A stretch of 64,000 bases of DNA from Gigaspora margarita (Eukaryota; Glomeromycota; Glomeromycetes; Diversisporales; Gigasporaceae), in contig WTPW01001678.1 in the NCBI GenBank assembly GCA_009809945.1, positions 67,776 to 131,775 of the forward strand. The letters are read 5' to 3'. Below the pieces are notes generated by a model. The model was given only the letters and a program-made list of their open reading frames with translations, ran no database searches and was not told the origin of the DNA. Below are positions 33,430 to 45,245 of this stretch, one piece after another (within the stretch, counting starts at the first letter, position 1; every line of letters begins with the position of its first letter). The translations under genes were made by a program, and so were the position numbers.

Positions 33430-34365
33430 ACTGGAAACATGACCTGGCTGCAGGCATGTGCCCATGTGACCCAGATGTCATCAAATTTGGGTTTACTAGC
33501 AGAATTCCAGAAATTCTGGGAATTGGAGGAATTCGAGAAATATCAGTAGTATTATGAATACAGAGAAATCAGCTATACAGACACTTTGAGGTATATTTGT
33601 ACTTACAGAGATATCAGTAATTCCAGCATATAAAAATAGAATTTGAATCTTTATAAATAAAGGCCATTTGGCTCTTGGGGAACAATATTCAATTCCCATC
33701 TTTGCCTTAATAAATCACATATACTATTATAACCATTTTTTTATTTATTTTCAATAAATAATACAAGTATATACATATTCAATATATAATAAACTTGTAT
33801 ATATTCATGAATTGCTATACTATGTTTATTCTCGACTAAACTATCCTGAAACTCTGCCCAACCACTTGCCCAAATTTAACATGCTCTTTTGACCTAATTT
33901 AATCTAAACTTCAGTTATACAAAGCATAAACTGACCTATTGACTAACTTGCCAATTTTAGGGTTGTCATGTAAAAGTTAAATGCTTATTTAAATATTTCT
34001 TCTTACTCATTAATACTAGTTATCTAGCTCTTCACAATCAAATAAAAAAAAACAATCAGAAGCTCTTTTTTACACAGTTTTTCTTGAATCATTCATTACA
34101 AACTAAAATAAACATATGTGAGAGGAGAACCAAATAGGAACTAAAAATTTTAACTTTATTTATATTTTTATTTGAAAAAATTATTTTTTTATTTTTTTTT
34201 AATTCTTTTTAATTTTTTTTTAAATTATTTTATTTTATATTAAATTATTTTATTTTATTTTTTTTAAAAAAAAATTATTTTTTGCTTTTTTTTAATTCAT
34301 TTTTTTATTTTTTACTTATTTTATTTTATATTAAATTTTTATTTTGTTTAAATTTTTTTTTTTTT
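33430..34365. other. No supportable gene
   Basis: Unassigned DNA. 33485-33545 has repeated AATTC words; 33630-33720 has CTTTATAAATAAAGGCC and AATAAATCAC, which resemble transcription signals of a mobile element but without a readable boundary. From about 34160 the sequence is simple TTTAATTTT low-complexity. Confidence 0.4.
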
Positions 34366-34862
34366 ACGGCAATCCTGCCCTAATGTCTTAAAGGAACGTA
34401 TATTATTATATACTAAGGTACTCAACTACTGCTTTCGACCCTCCTTTTTCTGCACTTGANGCTCACCNGGCTGCTCTANGNTGCNCAGATCCAACTGCCG
34501 CAGNGACNGTTTTCNTCTTCTCGGGCCTTCAACTCACTGAAGCTAATCCCTCAGATCACTGGATAGTGGTCGCTAGCCTGCACTATGAGTTCATGTAGTA
34601 TCTTCATCAGACTTAGGCCTCGCATTACGTCTCATGACTTCGGTTATTCCAAATCAGGTCTAACTCGTTTCATTTTACCAGCACAGATTTGATAACGGCA
34701 ACTGCCCAATTAAGTCCATCTGTAGATGTCCTGGGTCCCTTGTTCCCACGGTGTTTCAGTTCCCTAATTGGCTGGTTTTTTCTATTTTGCCTCTAGAGGG
34801 ATTTGAACTGGCAACCTTCGATTTGTAACCTGGGAGCATAACCGCTATGCTATCGACCTGCA
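34366..34862 (-). mobile_element. tRNA-derived SINE (~500 bp)
   Basis: Read on the minus strand it starts with a tRNA-like head: GGTCGATAGCATAGCGG with a pol III A box TAGCATAGCGG (plus-strand 34842-34852) and a B box GTTCAAATCC (plus-strand 34799-34808). The D-arm AGCATAGCGGTTATGCT can pair with itself. A body of about 430 bp follows, and the 3' end is a poly-A (poly-T on the plus strand, 34353-34365). Several undetermined bases lie at 34460-34516. The head is too diverged to name the parent tRNA. Confidence 0.75.
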
Positions 34863-34869
34863 GGTCATT

Positions 34870-35337
34870 TTGTTTAAATTATATCAGCTATTATTTTATT
34901 ATTTATATATATTTTTTTTAAAAATTATTTTTTTATTGTTTTAAATTCAATTTATTTATTTTTTAAATTATTTATTTTATTTTAAATTATTTTATTTTAT
35001 TTTAAATTAAATTAAATTATTTATTTTAAATTATTTTTATCTTAAATTTGTGAAATATGCATAGGGGGTTATTTTGATTTTCAGTATGAATTAAGCTTAA
35101 TTTAGACTAAAATTCGAAACCACACCTTATCGTGTTATTTTGTGGTTATATGTTGTTTGCATTTGTTAATTTTTACTTTTTTAAATATGTTCATTTTACA
35201 AAGGAGACATTAAAGAAGAAAGAGGTGAAGTAATATTAACCAAAAAATTAACTTCAAATGGTCAATTTAAAAATATAAATTTTATTTTTATAAATAAATA
35301 AATAAATAGATAAAGAGAGTATCTTTCATTACATCGC
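34870..35337. other. Low-complexity AT DNA, no gene
   Basis: Runs of TTTAAATTATTTTATT type to about 35050, then plain AT-rich DNA with an AAATAAATAAAT run near 35290-35310. Confidence 0.6.
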
Positions 35338-35612
35338 TACCCTTGATCAACCAATTAGAATACAGTATCAGGTGCAATATGAAATTGAAGCAAAACAACT
35401 TTATTTAAAAATTGACTCTAACTTAAATTTTAAATATAAAATTACACTTTTTTCTTAACAAAAAAAACTCTTTGTGAAATTTTGGGTTAGAAAGTTAGAA
35501 AGTGTTCTAACTATTGCACTTACCAAACTTTAATCCAAATCTTAGTCTGCTGTTATTTGTTTTGATTAATGTAAAATTAAAACAAACAAAATTTTTGGTT
35601 GATCAGGGATCT
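35338..35612. mobile_element. Small MITE with CCCTTGATCAACCAA ends (tentative)
   Basis: CCCTTGATCAACCAATT at the left and TTTTTGGTTGATCAGGG at the right are inverted. The flanks CATCGCTA and ATCTCACA do not make a clean duplication. About 275 bp, non-coding. Confidence 0.5.
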
Positions 35613-35741
35613 CACATGCAATTAATAATATTATCTATATAAAAAATTAATAGAAATTGACAAACTAAAAAAAACCTATTAATAAATATTTATATAAAAG
35701 ATTTTAACGAATTTTTATCCTAGGTAATATTACCTATATCA

Positions 35742-36028
35742 TAGAGTATCAAGAATTATACAATGCAAAATTATGCATATAATTTACAAATTTTCGCATC
35801 TTTGATGCTTCATATAATCAAGCAAAAAAGGTATCCTGATCATGTATATAAATTGTGAGTAATTTGATGAAGATAATGAATGAACTTAAATTAATTCTGA
35901 AAGATCACATAAGTTACTGAAATCACATAATCAAGAAAATTTATATATAAAATCGTATCTATCTCATAATTGATCCCAGTCATATAACATAATTTACATT
36001 ATTGCATTGCATAATTCTGAACACCCTA
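35742..36028. mobile_element. hAT-like MITE related to 9950-10809
   Basis: Right end GCATAATTCTGAACACCCTA; left end TAGAGTATCAAGAATTATAC. Flanking octamers CTATATCA and TTATGTCA match at 6 of 8. The end TAGGGTGTTCAGAATTATG is nearly that of the element at 9950. Old and diverged. Confidence 0.6.
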
Positions 36029-36149
36029 TTATGTCAGGTGATAATTGTTATTGGTTATATGATTACACCAGTTATACAACATCAGATCTATAAGTATTTT
36101 TTTTTGTACAGTATATTTTTTTACTGTAGTTGCTTTTAGTTTTTTTTGA

Positions 36150-36770
36150 CCAGTCATAACTTTCGCGATTTCTCTTTTTGTGTTTTTAGATAACAGTTTG
36201 ATAATTATTGTTATTGGTGTACATCATTTGTGTTATTAGTTGGTATTGTCACTTTGGTGTCATCATCACTTTGGTATCATCGCTTTGGTATCTTATAGTT
36301 AGAATGCATTTTACATTTGAGCATTGTTTTTTTTAGTTTGCAACATTTTATGTATGTTTTGCTTTTTTTAGTATTGTATTATTGTTTTTTGGTGCCTTCA
36401 ACTTTCTTTGTTATTGTTTGTTGGTAGCACTTGTTGCTTCTTTTATACCAATTGGATTCCTTGCTGTGCCATTAGTTAGTGATTAGATTGTTAGTTAGAG
36501 TATTGTTACAATGCATTTTACTTTTGAGCTTTTTTTTTTAGCTCGTGGTATTTTACTTTTGGTTGTTTTGTTTTTTTAGTGCCACATTATTGTTTTTTTG
36601 TGCCTTCAATTTCTTGGCTATTATTAGTTGGTGTGGCACTTAGTAGTGCCTGTTTTCTTGGCTTTTAGATAATGGGTTTGATGTTTTTCGTCATTGGTAT
36701 ATGTCACTAGTATTATTAGGTGGTATCATTACTTTAGTATCATCGTCACTTTGGTGTTATTACTTTAGTA
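36150..36770. repeat. Interleaved tandem duplications, Thr/TGG-like AT/GT sequence
   Basis: Two modules recur. One (GATAACAGTTTGAT...CACTTTGGTRTCATC) is at about 36189-36300 and 36664-36780. The other (GAATGCATTTTACATTTGAG...GTGCCTTCAACTTTC) is at about 36300-36450 and 36507-36660. Order A-B-B-A, both direct. Non-coding. Confidence 0.6.
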
Positions 36771-38182
36771 GGACCCCAAAGAATACATATATAACTCAGA
36801 TCCAGGCTCAAAATTTTAATATAACTTTATACATTTAATTTTATTAAAAGCTTTATACAAAATTATCATTAAGTTCAAATTTTACTATAAGTTATACAAT
36901 TTTTAGATCTGAGTTTATATACTATATATACCTATTCTGAAAATAAACTACTTTTTGTTTTAACCAAAAAATCTAAAAACTTGTTTTATCCAAAAATAAG
37001 CTACCTCCAATCGATAATAGTTACTGGATAGTAAAGTCCAAATTTTACTAAATAAACTTGCTTGAAAAATCAAAATACATATGTTATAAAATTTTCATAC
37101 AAATTGGAATCTTTTTATTATTTGAGTTTTAATTTTTACATTCGTTAAAAAATTAAAAATTTTTAAAATATATACTATGAATTTAAAATTACAAGTTAAA
37201 TAATAAAAAGTTCTCCAATTTGTATAAAAATTTTGGAGAATATGCATTTTTATATTATTCACATATTTACTTAAGTGCATATAATCGATTTATATAGTAA
37301 AATTTGAACTTTGTTATGTAGTGATTATTTGCGATCGTTAATAAGCTTTTTGTACAGATATTTTTTTAAAAAAAATTCTCACACATATAATCTTGTGCAG
37401 ACAAGTTTTTTGTAAAAAAAAATGAATAAATAAACAAATAAATAAAAAAATAAAAAAAGTAATATACATACCATATGTTTCCAAAAATAAGCAACCTTTT
37501 TTGGACGATTTTTGGACACAAAAAATCTGGGGTAGATTTTGGTCAATCACAAATAGTCGTTACATAGTAAAGTCTAAATTCTACTATATAAATTGACTAT
37601 TATCAATTAAATAAACTTATTCAGAAGATAAAATCCATATATGCTAAAATTTTCATCAATATTGAAGCACCTTTTATTATTAAATATTTAATTTTTAAGT
37701 TTAACGAATATATTTTTGTAATAAAAAAATTTTAATTTTACTATTGAATGTAAAAATTAAAACTCAAATAATAAAAAGTTCTCGGATTTTTATAAAATTT
37801 TTAGGATATGCGTATTTTGATCTTCCAAACAAGTTTACTTAAGTGACTTTAATCGATTTTGATAGTAAACTTTAGACTTTACTATGTAGCAACTATTAAC
37901 AATCATGGTGGTAAGCTTATTTTTGGATTAAAAGCATTTTACATTTTGGATTTAAACAAAAGGGTAGCATGTAGCTTATTTTTGTAAACATACAGTATAG
38001 TATCATTATACAAAATAAAAATCTAACTTGCTATAAAAATATCTTTGTTATACAAACAAACATCTAACTTTTCAAAAAATTACCTATTGGTTATACAAAT
38101 ATAAATATATAACATATTAAAAAATTATATAATAAGTCTATACAAAACCAGATCTCAGTATTATATATATTCTTCGGGGTCC
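36771..38182. mobile_element. 1.4-kb TIR element, Mutator-like target duplication
   Basis: Ends GGACCCCAAAGAATACATAT and ATATATTCTTCGGGGTCC. Flanking decamers TACTTTAGTA (36761-36770) and TACTTCAGTA (38183-38192) differ at one base. Long subterminal inverted similarity follows (TTTTGTTTTAACCAAAAA... with its mirror near 37930-37990). The 9-10 bp duplication favours a MULE-type element. No coding region. Confidence 0.8.
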
Positions 38183-38192
38183 TACTTCAGTA

Positions 38193-38708
38193 CTAATTCT
38201 TATATAACTTTAGTACAAGGTTTTTTAATATCATAGCTGATAATGAAATTTTAGTTTATTTTGATATATTGTACTATAGCATTAGAGTTAGGGTATAGGA
38301 TTAGAATTAGTGCTAGTTAGATAATATACTATAGTTATTGAATGTGGTTCATGTTCAATTTTATTTAATAAAAAAAATTTTTTCAACTTATTGTCCAAAA
38401 TTGACAAAGCATAGGATCGATTCTATTCATGTAATTTCTATATTGATAGTAGTCAAACAAAAAAATTAATGTTAGGATTTGGGTTAGGGTTAGGGTTAGA
38501 ATTCAGGTTAAGTTTAGAGTTAGGGTTTGGGTTAGAGTAAAGGAGCAAAGCAAAGACAATAGCCATAGCGAGCAACTAATTTCTATAATAAATAGAGAGT
38601 TTTTTTGCAAATTGAACCTATTAATTTTTTTTATGTTAAAGTAGAGATATTTATTACCTAATTTTTTGTAGGGAGAGGGTCAGAGGAATTGTCAGGTTAT
38701 ATATAATA
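38193..38708. other. No gene; short telomere-like stretch
   Basis: At 38475-38535 a run of GGGTTA-type units (GGGTTAGGGTTAGGGTTAG and degenerate copies). Otherwise AT-rich without ORFs. Confidence 0.5.
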
Positions 38709-38852
38709 TAGTATTATTAGCCAAACAAAATTACTAATTTGGATTGAGAAATTGCTTAATCAAACTTAGACTCAATTATAGTTTAGTCTGAGTCTAGTTT
38801 GAAGTCTGTAGGCTAGTCTGAGTCCAAAATAATTATATATATTTTTTGGTAC

Positions 38853-38986
38853 TGAACAAGTTTACTTAGTGCATGAAGTTAGAATTAATTTGTAAAATTT
38901 CGTGAAATATAAGATTTTAGAATTTTATTAATAAAATTCTATAAAATCTTTTAATTAATCCTAACATTATGCACTAAGTAAACTTG
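38853..38986. repeat. Palindrome family AAGTTTACTTAGTGCAT, unit 1
   Basis: GAACAAGTTTACTTAGTGCA at one end and TGCACTAAGTAAACTTG at the other, with a centre of TTATTAATAAAATTCTATAA. Units 2-4 of the same family are at 44282-44431, 44550-44714 and 44871-45028. Confidence 0.8.
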
Positions 38987-39184
38987 TATACCGCAATAAC
39001 CTTAAACCACCATACATAGTTGTCACACACATCCAGGTGGGGCTATTGCTTTGGACTTGTTTTTTAAAGGCGATATAAAGCTCCATATCATATCAGTTTA
39101 TCTTTTATCTACTGATTCACAAAAAAGAAATCAAACTCAAAACCAGGTTATTAATTGGACTTTACAGGCTTAACATTCTAATCT

Positions 39185-40049
39185 ACACCCTATAATTTTA
39201 GGAGATTTTAATATACATAATAATACAACTAGCTCAGCATCAAAATATAAACTTATTAATTTTTTACATTGCTCAAACATGTTTGATATTGGTGCTCATT
39301 ATAACAACACACACTACACCTGGTCAAACAGAATCAACCAAAGCAGAATAGATTATATTTGGACTGATTCATTTAATATACAATTTCTTNTTTCTTATAA
39401 CATTAATGATAGCCAAACTAGTACTCTAAGTGACNATCTTATTCTANTGACATNCTGNACATTCCCTAATGCCTATAGCAAATCTCCACGCCTTCATACT
39501 GGTATCAGCCATAGAATTTTTAATTACAAAATAATGAGTTCAGATCAATGGACAGAATATTCTGATCTATTATCCCAACTTTTTATTAAAACTCATGTTC
39601 CAATCTCAACCAATACACAGAAAAGCATTGATACAATCTGGCACAAGATACAACAATGTACTATACAAGCTGCAATTCAAAAGATTCCTAATAAAAAAAC
39701 TCGCAAACAAAGTTACAATCACAAATATACACCACATTGCACTGCACTTCATACTGGTCTTAAAAAACTTGGACATCTTATAAAACTATTAAAAAGCAAT
39801 CTATTACTTATTTACCTCATATCAACTCACATATTTCATTTATCAACTCAAGAGCAAAGTGCAATCTTAATTTCCTTATATCACTTGATTTTGACCAAAT
39901 TCAAACATGGCTTGTACATGCACAAAGTATTTGGAAACAAATATATCATGCTTATCACCTGGAATCCTCTCTTNTTCTCCGANAACAAATTAATCAGGCC
40001 TNAGAAAAAAGATGTGNATCACTTATTACTAAACCTACACAAGCTATAA
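39185..40049 (+). pseudogene. LINE endonuclease C-terminal part and linker
   Basis: ILGDFNIHNN near 39195-39225 is the conserved GDFN motif of APE-type endonucleases; SRIDYIWTD near 39340-39370 is the C-terminal SRIDYI motif. The N-terminal catalytic half is absent. An in-frame stop lies upstream near 39170. Undetermined bases occur at 39390-39460 and 39974-40017. Confidence 0.7.
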
Positions 40050-40254
40050 ATAGTATACTTGATCGCTACCAACCTCCTGTTCATTTTACAAACATTAAAC
40101 TTCAAAACCAACTTATTACTGACCCCACTCTAATTAAACAACATATCCAATCACACTTTAATAACTGGACTGCATATAGACCTATTAACTTGATAACTTC
40201 TGGAATCAACAATATCATCTACCTCTACATATTAAGTCTGAACGGTATATACCA

Positions 40255-41420
40255 CTAACCCTTCCTATAACAGAAGAAGAGGTTATTCAAACAATTTCTT
40301 AACTCCCTAATAACAAAGCCTGTGGTTCTACGGGCATAAGCTATGAAATAATCAAACATTATAACCCAACTGGTATTACTATTCTCACATTTCTTTTTAA
40401 TCGATGCCTTACACAAAATTCAATTTCCAAACAATGTAAACAAGGAAGAATCTTTCCTATTCCAAAAAACAATACTTTTGATAGCAATCTCAATCTTACA
40501 CGCCCAATAAGCCTTATTGAGCACACCAGAAAAATCTATACTAAAATCATTACCAACAGACTAAATCAAGTTTTCTCACAGTACCCTATTCTCTCACCAC
40601 ATAACTATATAGCCCTCTCTGGAAATGGTACTTCTATTCCTATTCATATTCTTAACAACCTTATAGAAGATGCTAACTGCAATCACAAAGAGATCTGGCT
40701 TCTATCACAAGACTTGAGCAAAGCTTATGACTCTGTAAACTTTACTCTTCTAGAGCATGCTCTTACACGTTTACTTCTGCTTACTAATATTGTTAATACT
40801 CTTCTCAATATTTTAACTGACCGACAAAACAATGTTATTACCAATTTGGGTTTTACACAACCTTACCAGGTTCAAAATGGTATTGATCAAGGAGAAACAA
40901 TAACACCTCTTCTTTGGCAGATTTACTATGATCCTCTTATTTCTTATATACACTCAAATTCAGCTGGTTATACAATTGAAACATCCTGGTTTACCAACCT
41001 CAAAAATTTTACAACTGACAATCTACAAACCAAATGTTCGTACTAGCATACATGGATGATACTTTATGGATAGCATCATCTCAAACAGAGCTTTCTAAAA
41101 TGCTTACTGTTGCAGAATCCTTCTATTCTATGGCAAATATCCAAGTAAATCCAACCAAATCAATACCCTCAACCAATATTAAACAACAAAACTACAACCC
41201 AATTATATATAACAATTAACCTCTTCCTCTGCAACTTCCAAACCAGCCTTTTAAGTTTCTTGGATGTTGGTTTACTTTAGACAATAAACAATTTCAACAA
41301 ACCCAATTTATTATTGCTAAATCAAACCAGCTTATACAAATTGCTCGTACAAAACAAATTACAGATACCCAAGCATGCTATATTATTAATATTGTTATTA
41401 TTCCTACAATAGAATATCGA
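40255..41420 (+). pseudogene. LINE reverse transcriptase
   Basis: One frame runs from about 40255 to 41046, with a TAA near 40302 (after QTIS, before LPNNKACGSTGISYE). It shows KQGRIFPIPK, RPISLIEHTRKIYTKIITNRL, palm motif A with LSQDLSKAYDSV, and GIDQGETITPLLW. A frameshift near 41040 precedes the catalytic AYMDDTLWIA of motif C (about 41045-41075). FKFLGCWFTL follows near 41250. All key RT motifs are therefore present but in broken frames. Confidence 0.85.
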
Positions 41421-42579
41421 ATGCAAAATATTGTATTAAGCCAGTCAACATGCAATAAAATCTTAACACAGCACATAGGATTAATCAAGCATAAAACCAA
41501 ACTTAATCACACAATCCCTACTAGCACTTTACTCCATCCTCAAATTTACAATATTAAAAATATTTGGGATATCCAACTTCAACACCACCTATCTAACTTT
41601 ATTAAAAGATTAAATAGCAATAGCCTATTAAATATTACTACTCTTATTAGGGTTCAACAACTCCAAAATAACCTCTGGTCANCTNCTAGTATNTTNACTC
41701 ATCCTAATCCTACAANNGATGGCNCTAATAGATTAACTACAACCTTTAANATTATTCAGCTTTTTAAACATCTTAACTGGTCAATTAACCCTAACCCTTA
41801 TTCCAACATTCCTTTTGTAATTAAAGAAGGTTCAATTCTTTGGAATCTATTCTTGCTTCACATCCTAAATACTGACTTTTAAAAAACAAATTCTGCATCA
41901 TCATTTACTTTTTCTTGATCAACTTACAACATATGACAATTCATGCCTATTAGATTGGAAACATATTTCACCAAGATTACACAAAATTCCTAAAGGCAGA
42001 ACTTCTCAATGGTTTATCTTTCTAGAAGATAAAATTACTAGCCACTCCTATGAACACACTATTAATTCACATATAAATTTACCCTCTACAAACTATTATA
42101 GTTATACTACTGGTTACTTTTCAAAACATTCCAAACCTTGGCTTATTACATTATTAAATGATCAAATTATTATAGGCAAAGCTCATCACCAACCAACTGC
42201 ATCAGACTTTACACTAATAACTCACTAGCAATGTTCTTTTCAAACACAATTCACAAACTTATACCCAACTCCACCAATTACTATATCATTATGCAGTAAC
42301 TGTTCTCTCAATACTAAAACAATTAAAAATAAATGCACTATTCTAATACCCACTAGTCATGTTACAAAATTCTTTGGCAGACTAAATTCTGACAAAACAA
42401 TTAATTTAAATGCTAATTTTCTAGATCTCATATATTCAATTGCACTTAGAAATCCAATCCATATTCCACNATTACCAAATCTNANCATTTCTACTACACA
42501 ACTTCCTCCAATATTTGAACCAAGCCAAGCTTATAATACTCTTCAGTCTTTTACACATTATAATAGTAGTCTCTCAGAA

Positions 42580-43818
42580 CTTGCTTTTTATACAGATGGT
42601 TCTGTTATTAACCTAGGCAATCCCTAGTGCTCTATGGGAATTGGTTGGTTACAATTAGCTAACCAAAATATCATACATACCTTTCAAGCACAAACCAAAT
42701 TCTGGCCATGCTTATTTAAAGCAGAACTACTTGCAATTTTAGCTACAATAAGTACAGCTCCTAGAAACTGTACTATTCAAATTTATACAGATTCACAATC
42801 AGTTATCTCTAAATTTAAAAGTTTAATCAATATTATACTACTTTCAAACTTTCTAAATATACCCTATTGGTCAATCTGGAACACATTACTTAATTTTATT
42901 AAATCATACAATCTTAATATTACTTTGCATAAAGTAAATGCACATGAAGATGATAACTTTAACAATAAAGCTGACCAACTAGCACACAATCATCACATAG
43001 CACCTTATCTTATTTTTAATTCAAACAACATATATAATCCTCAATTTACACCAACTTCAGATAATTATCCAATAGAACTTCCTATTCGTTGCAGCATAAG
43101 AACAATCTGTAGAGCACATATAATTGCATGGTGGACATCACAAAACCGCTTTCAGCAATGGAACCCAATTTCACAACTAATCAACTGGAATGCTTCATGG
43201 CTATACATTAATAATAATCAAAAAATTAGCAATTTTTCACATAGCTTTCAATCCTCTACTCTAAAGTCTTTTAGAGTAAAGTTATTACTTGATGAGCTTC
43301 CTTCTCCACATATTCTTCATAAAAGATATCCCTCATACTCTAATATTTGTTATATATGCCAACAGGCAAGTAATGCCTTGCACTGGGTTACTTGTTCAAA
43401 TACTAATCTACTACTAGACCTTATAAACAATTCCTTAAACCAAATACTTAGCTCTAACAAACTTGATATTTCTTCAACCCAGGCTATAAATCTTNACTCC
43501 AAAATTTTAAACCTTGATAGTTTTCAAANTCATCATTTTTCACACAAGCCCTCATTATACTCAACTCTATCAGGTCTTATTCCATTAGAACTAATTAATA
43601 CATTACAAGAAACTGGCTTATCTTTAAAGCTTGCTAGCTCCTTTACAATTCAATTTTTACTTCATCTGAATCAACAAATTTATACAAAAATCTGGATTCC
43701 ATACTGTACTTCAAGATCACAATATCAACAAACAATCTTACAAAATCAAACTATAGCTTCTGNATCTTCTGTATCTACTACATTTATAACCCAAACTAAT
43801 AATATAATTCCATTATAA
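42580..43818 (+). pseudogene. LINE RNase H and C-terminal zinc knuckle
   Basis: YTDGSVINLGNP, then a TAG near 42626, then SMGIGWLQLANQ; KAELLAILATIS with the Glu; IQIYTDSQSVISKF with the second Asp; KVNAHEDDNFNNKADQLAHNH with the last Asp. So D-E-D-D of a type I RNase H is complete. Near residue 240 of the long open part, CYICQQASNALHWVTC is a C-x2-C-x7-H-x3-C zinc knuckle. The frame closes at 43816-43818. Confidence 0.85.
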
Positions 43819-44115
43819 ATAACTCAATTCAGAAAATAGATTACTAGTACCTCCACTGGATTAAATATCTTATACACCCTTCTAGTATATTAACCAATAA
43901 CCAAATCTTGGTGAGCCTTGGCCACTCTTGTTGGTTTAGGCCACAGATAAGTACTAGGTCTACTTTTGTTTATCTAGCTATATGTCTGAGTTCTTTTTCT
44001 TAGCATTAGATTTAAATTATGAAATTTTTTCCAACTGTAAAAAGTTTCCATTAAATTTAATAAAGATAAGAGCAAGGTCTCACCATTAAAATTAAAAAAA
44101 AAAGAAACTTGTATA

Positions 44116-44870
44116 GCATCTAAAAATACAACAAATTGGTATAATTATTTTTATTTTACTTTAAATTGAGAGAATAGGTGCATAATTTTGGATTTTTGAT
44201 CAAAAAAGTCAAATTTAAGCATCTTTTCTCCAAATTACAAGTAAAAAAAACTACACTGTTAATTTAATATATTTTTAGATGCTAAACAGTTTACTTAGTG
44301 CATTAAATCAGAATTAATTAGTAAAATTTGTGAATCATAAGATTTTATAGATTTTTCTTAATAAAATTCTACAAAATCTTATTATTCGCAAAATTTTACT
44401 AATTAATTCTAATTTAACACTAAGTAAACTTGGTCTGTACCTAAAAATACATTAAATCATTTTTGATCAAAATTCCAAAATTATACACCTATTCTCTAAA
44501 TTTCAAGTAAAGTAAAAAATGATTATTCCAATTTGATGTATTTTAGATGCTGAACAAGTTTACTTAGTGCATAAAGTTAGTATTAATTAATAAAAAAAAA
44601 TTTTGTGAATTATAAGATTTTATAGATTTTTATTAATAAAATTCTATAAAATCTTATGATTCACAAGATTTCACTATTTAATACTAACTTAATGCACTAA
44701 GTAAACTTATTCAGCACCTAAAATACATTAAACTAGTAAAATTGTTTTTATTTTACTTGAAATTTGGAGAAAAGATGCTTAAATTTGACTTTTTTGATCA
44801 AAAATCAAAACCATGCATCTAATATCTAAAATAAAAACATTACTGCTAATTTGATGTATTTTTGGATGTG
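44116..44870. repeat. Palindrome family array downstream of the LINE (units 2 and 3)
   Basis: Units at 44282-44431 and 44550-44714 show TTTACTTAGTGCAT at one side and TGCACTAAGTAAAC (or a close variant) at the other. Spacers such as ATTTGATGTATTTTAGATGC and GATGCTTAAATTTGACTTTT occur in both orientations, so larger hairpins overlap the small ones. Confidence 0.65.
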
Positions 44871-45245
44871 GAACAAGTTTACTTATTGCATAAAGTTAGA
44901 CTTAATTAATAAAAATTTGTAAATTATAAGATTTTATAATTTTTATTAATAAAAAATTCTATAAAATCTTATGATTTACAAAATTTTACTAATTAATGCT
45001 AACTTCATGCACTAAATAAACTTGTTCATCGCCAAAAAATATATATAAACATATCTGGATTCAGATTAGTCTGCAGACTTCATACTAAATTTAAACCAAA
45101 CTAGAGTTGACTAAAGTCTGATTTGGGTCTGGTCAGTATATATTATTTGCTTGAATTTGATTGGCTAATTTTAGTATCAGGTAGGGGGAGGGGGTGCCCC
45201 CTTAAGAGGTGGAAATCACCTGAAAAATGTCTCTACCCTTACACC

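Larger units (their letters stand above)
38991..44104 (+). mobile_element. Non-LTR retrotransposon (LINE), 5'-truncated
   Basis: An 11-bp TSD AAACTTGTATA (38980-38990 and 44105-44115) flanks a 5.1-kb insert that ends in an A-rich tail (AATTAAAAAAAAAAG). Domains in order: C-terminal part of an APE-type endonuclease, reverse transcriptase, RNase H, and a zinc knuckle. The 5' end, including any first ORF and the front of the endonuclease, is missing, as is usual for LINEs that stopped reverse transcription early. The domain order (endonuclease, RT, RNase H) fits I/Tad-like clades; I do not assign one. Several undetermined bases occur. Confidence 0.9.
38709..45177. mobile_element. Inverted-repeat element split by a LINE
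   Basis: 38709-38990 and 44871-45177 are inverted copies over about 250-280 bp: left words TTAGCCAA, GAAGTCTGTAGGCTAGTCTGA, ATATATTTTTTGG, GAACAAGTTTACTTAGTGCAT; right words in reverse. The LINE 38991-44104 lies inside. TCAGGT occurs just outside each arm (38692-38697 and 45177-45182) and may be the target duplication. No transposase of its own. Confidence 0.65.

Noticed and set aside
33430-33720. Possible long-terminal-repeat-like end (CTTTATAAATAAAGG, AATAAATCAC)
   Set aside because: No matching second copy, no clear edges and no target duplication in the window.
34799-34862. Functional tRNA gene
   Set aside because: A and B boxes are present, but no acceptor stem closes the structure and a long SINE body follows.
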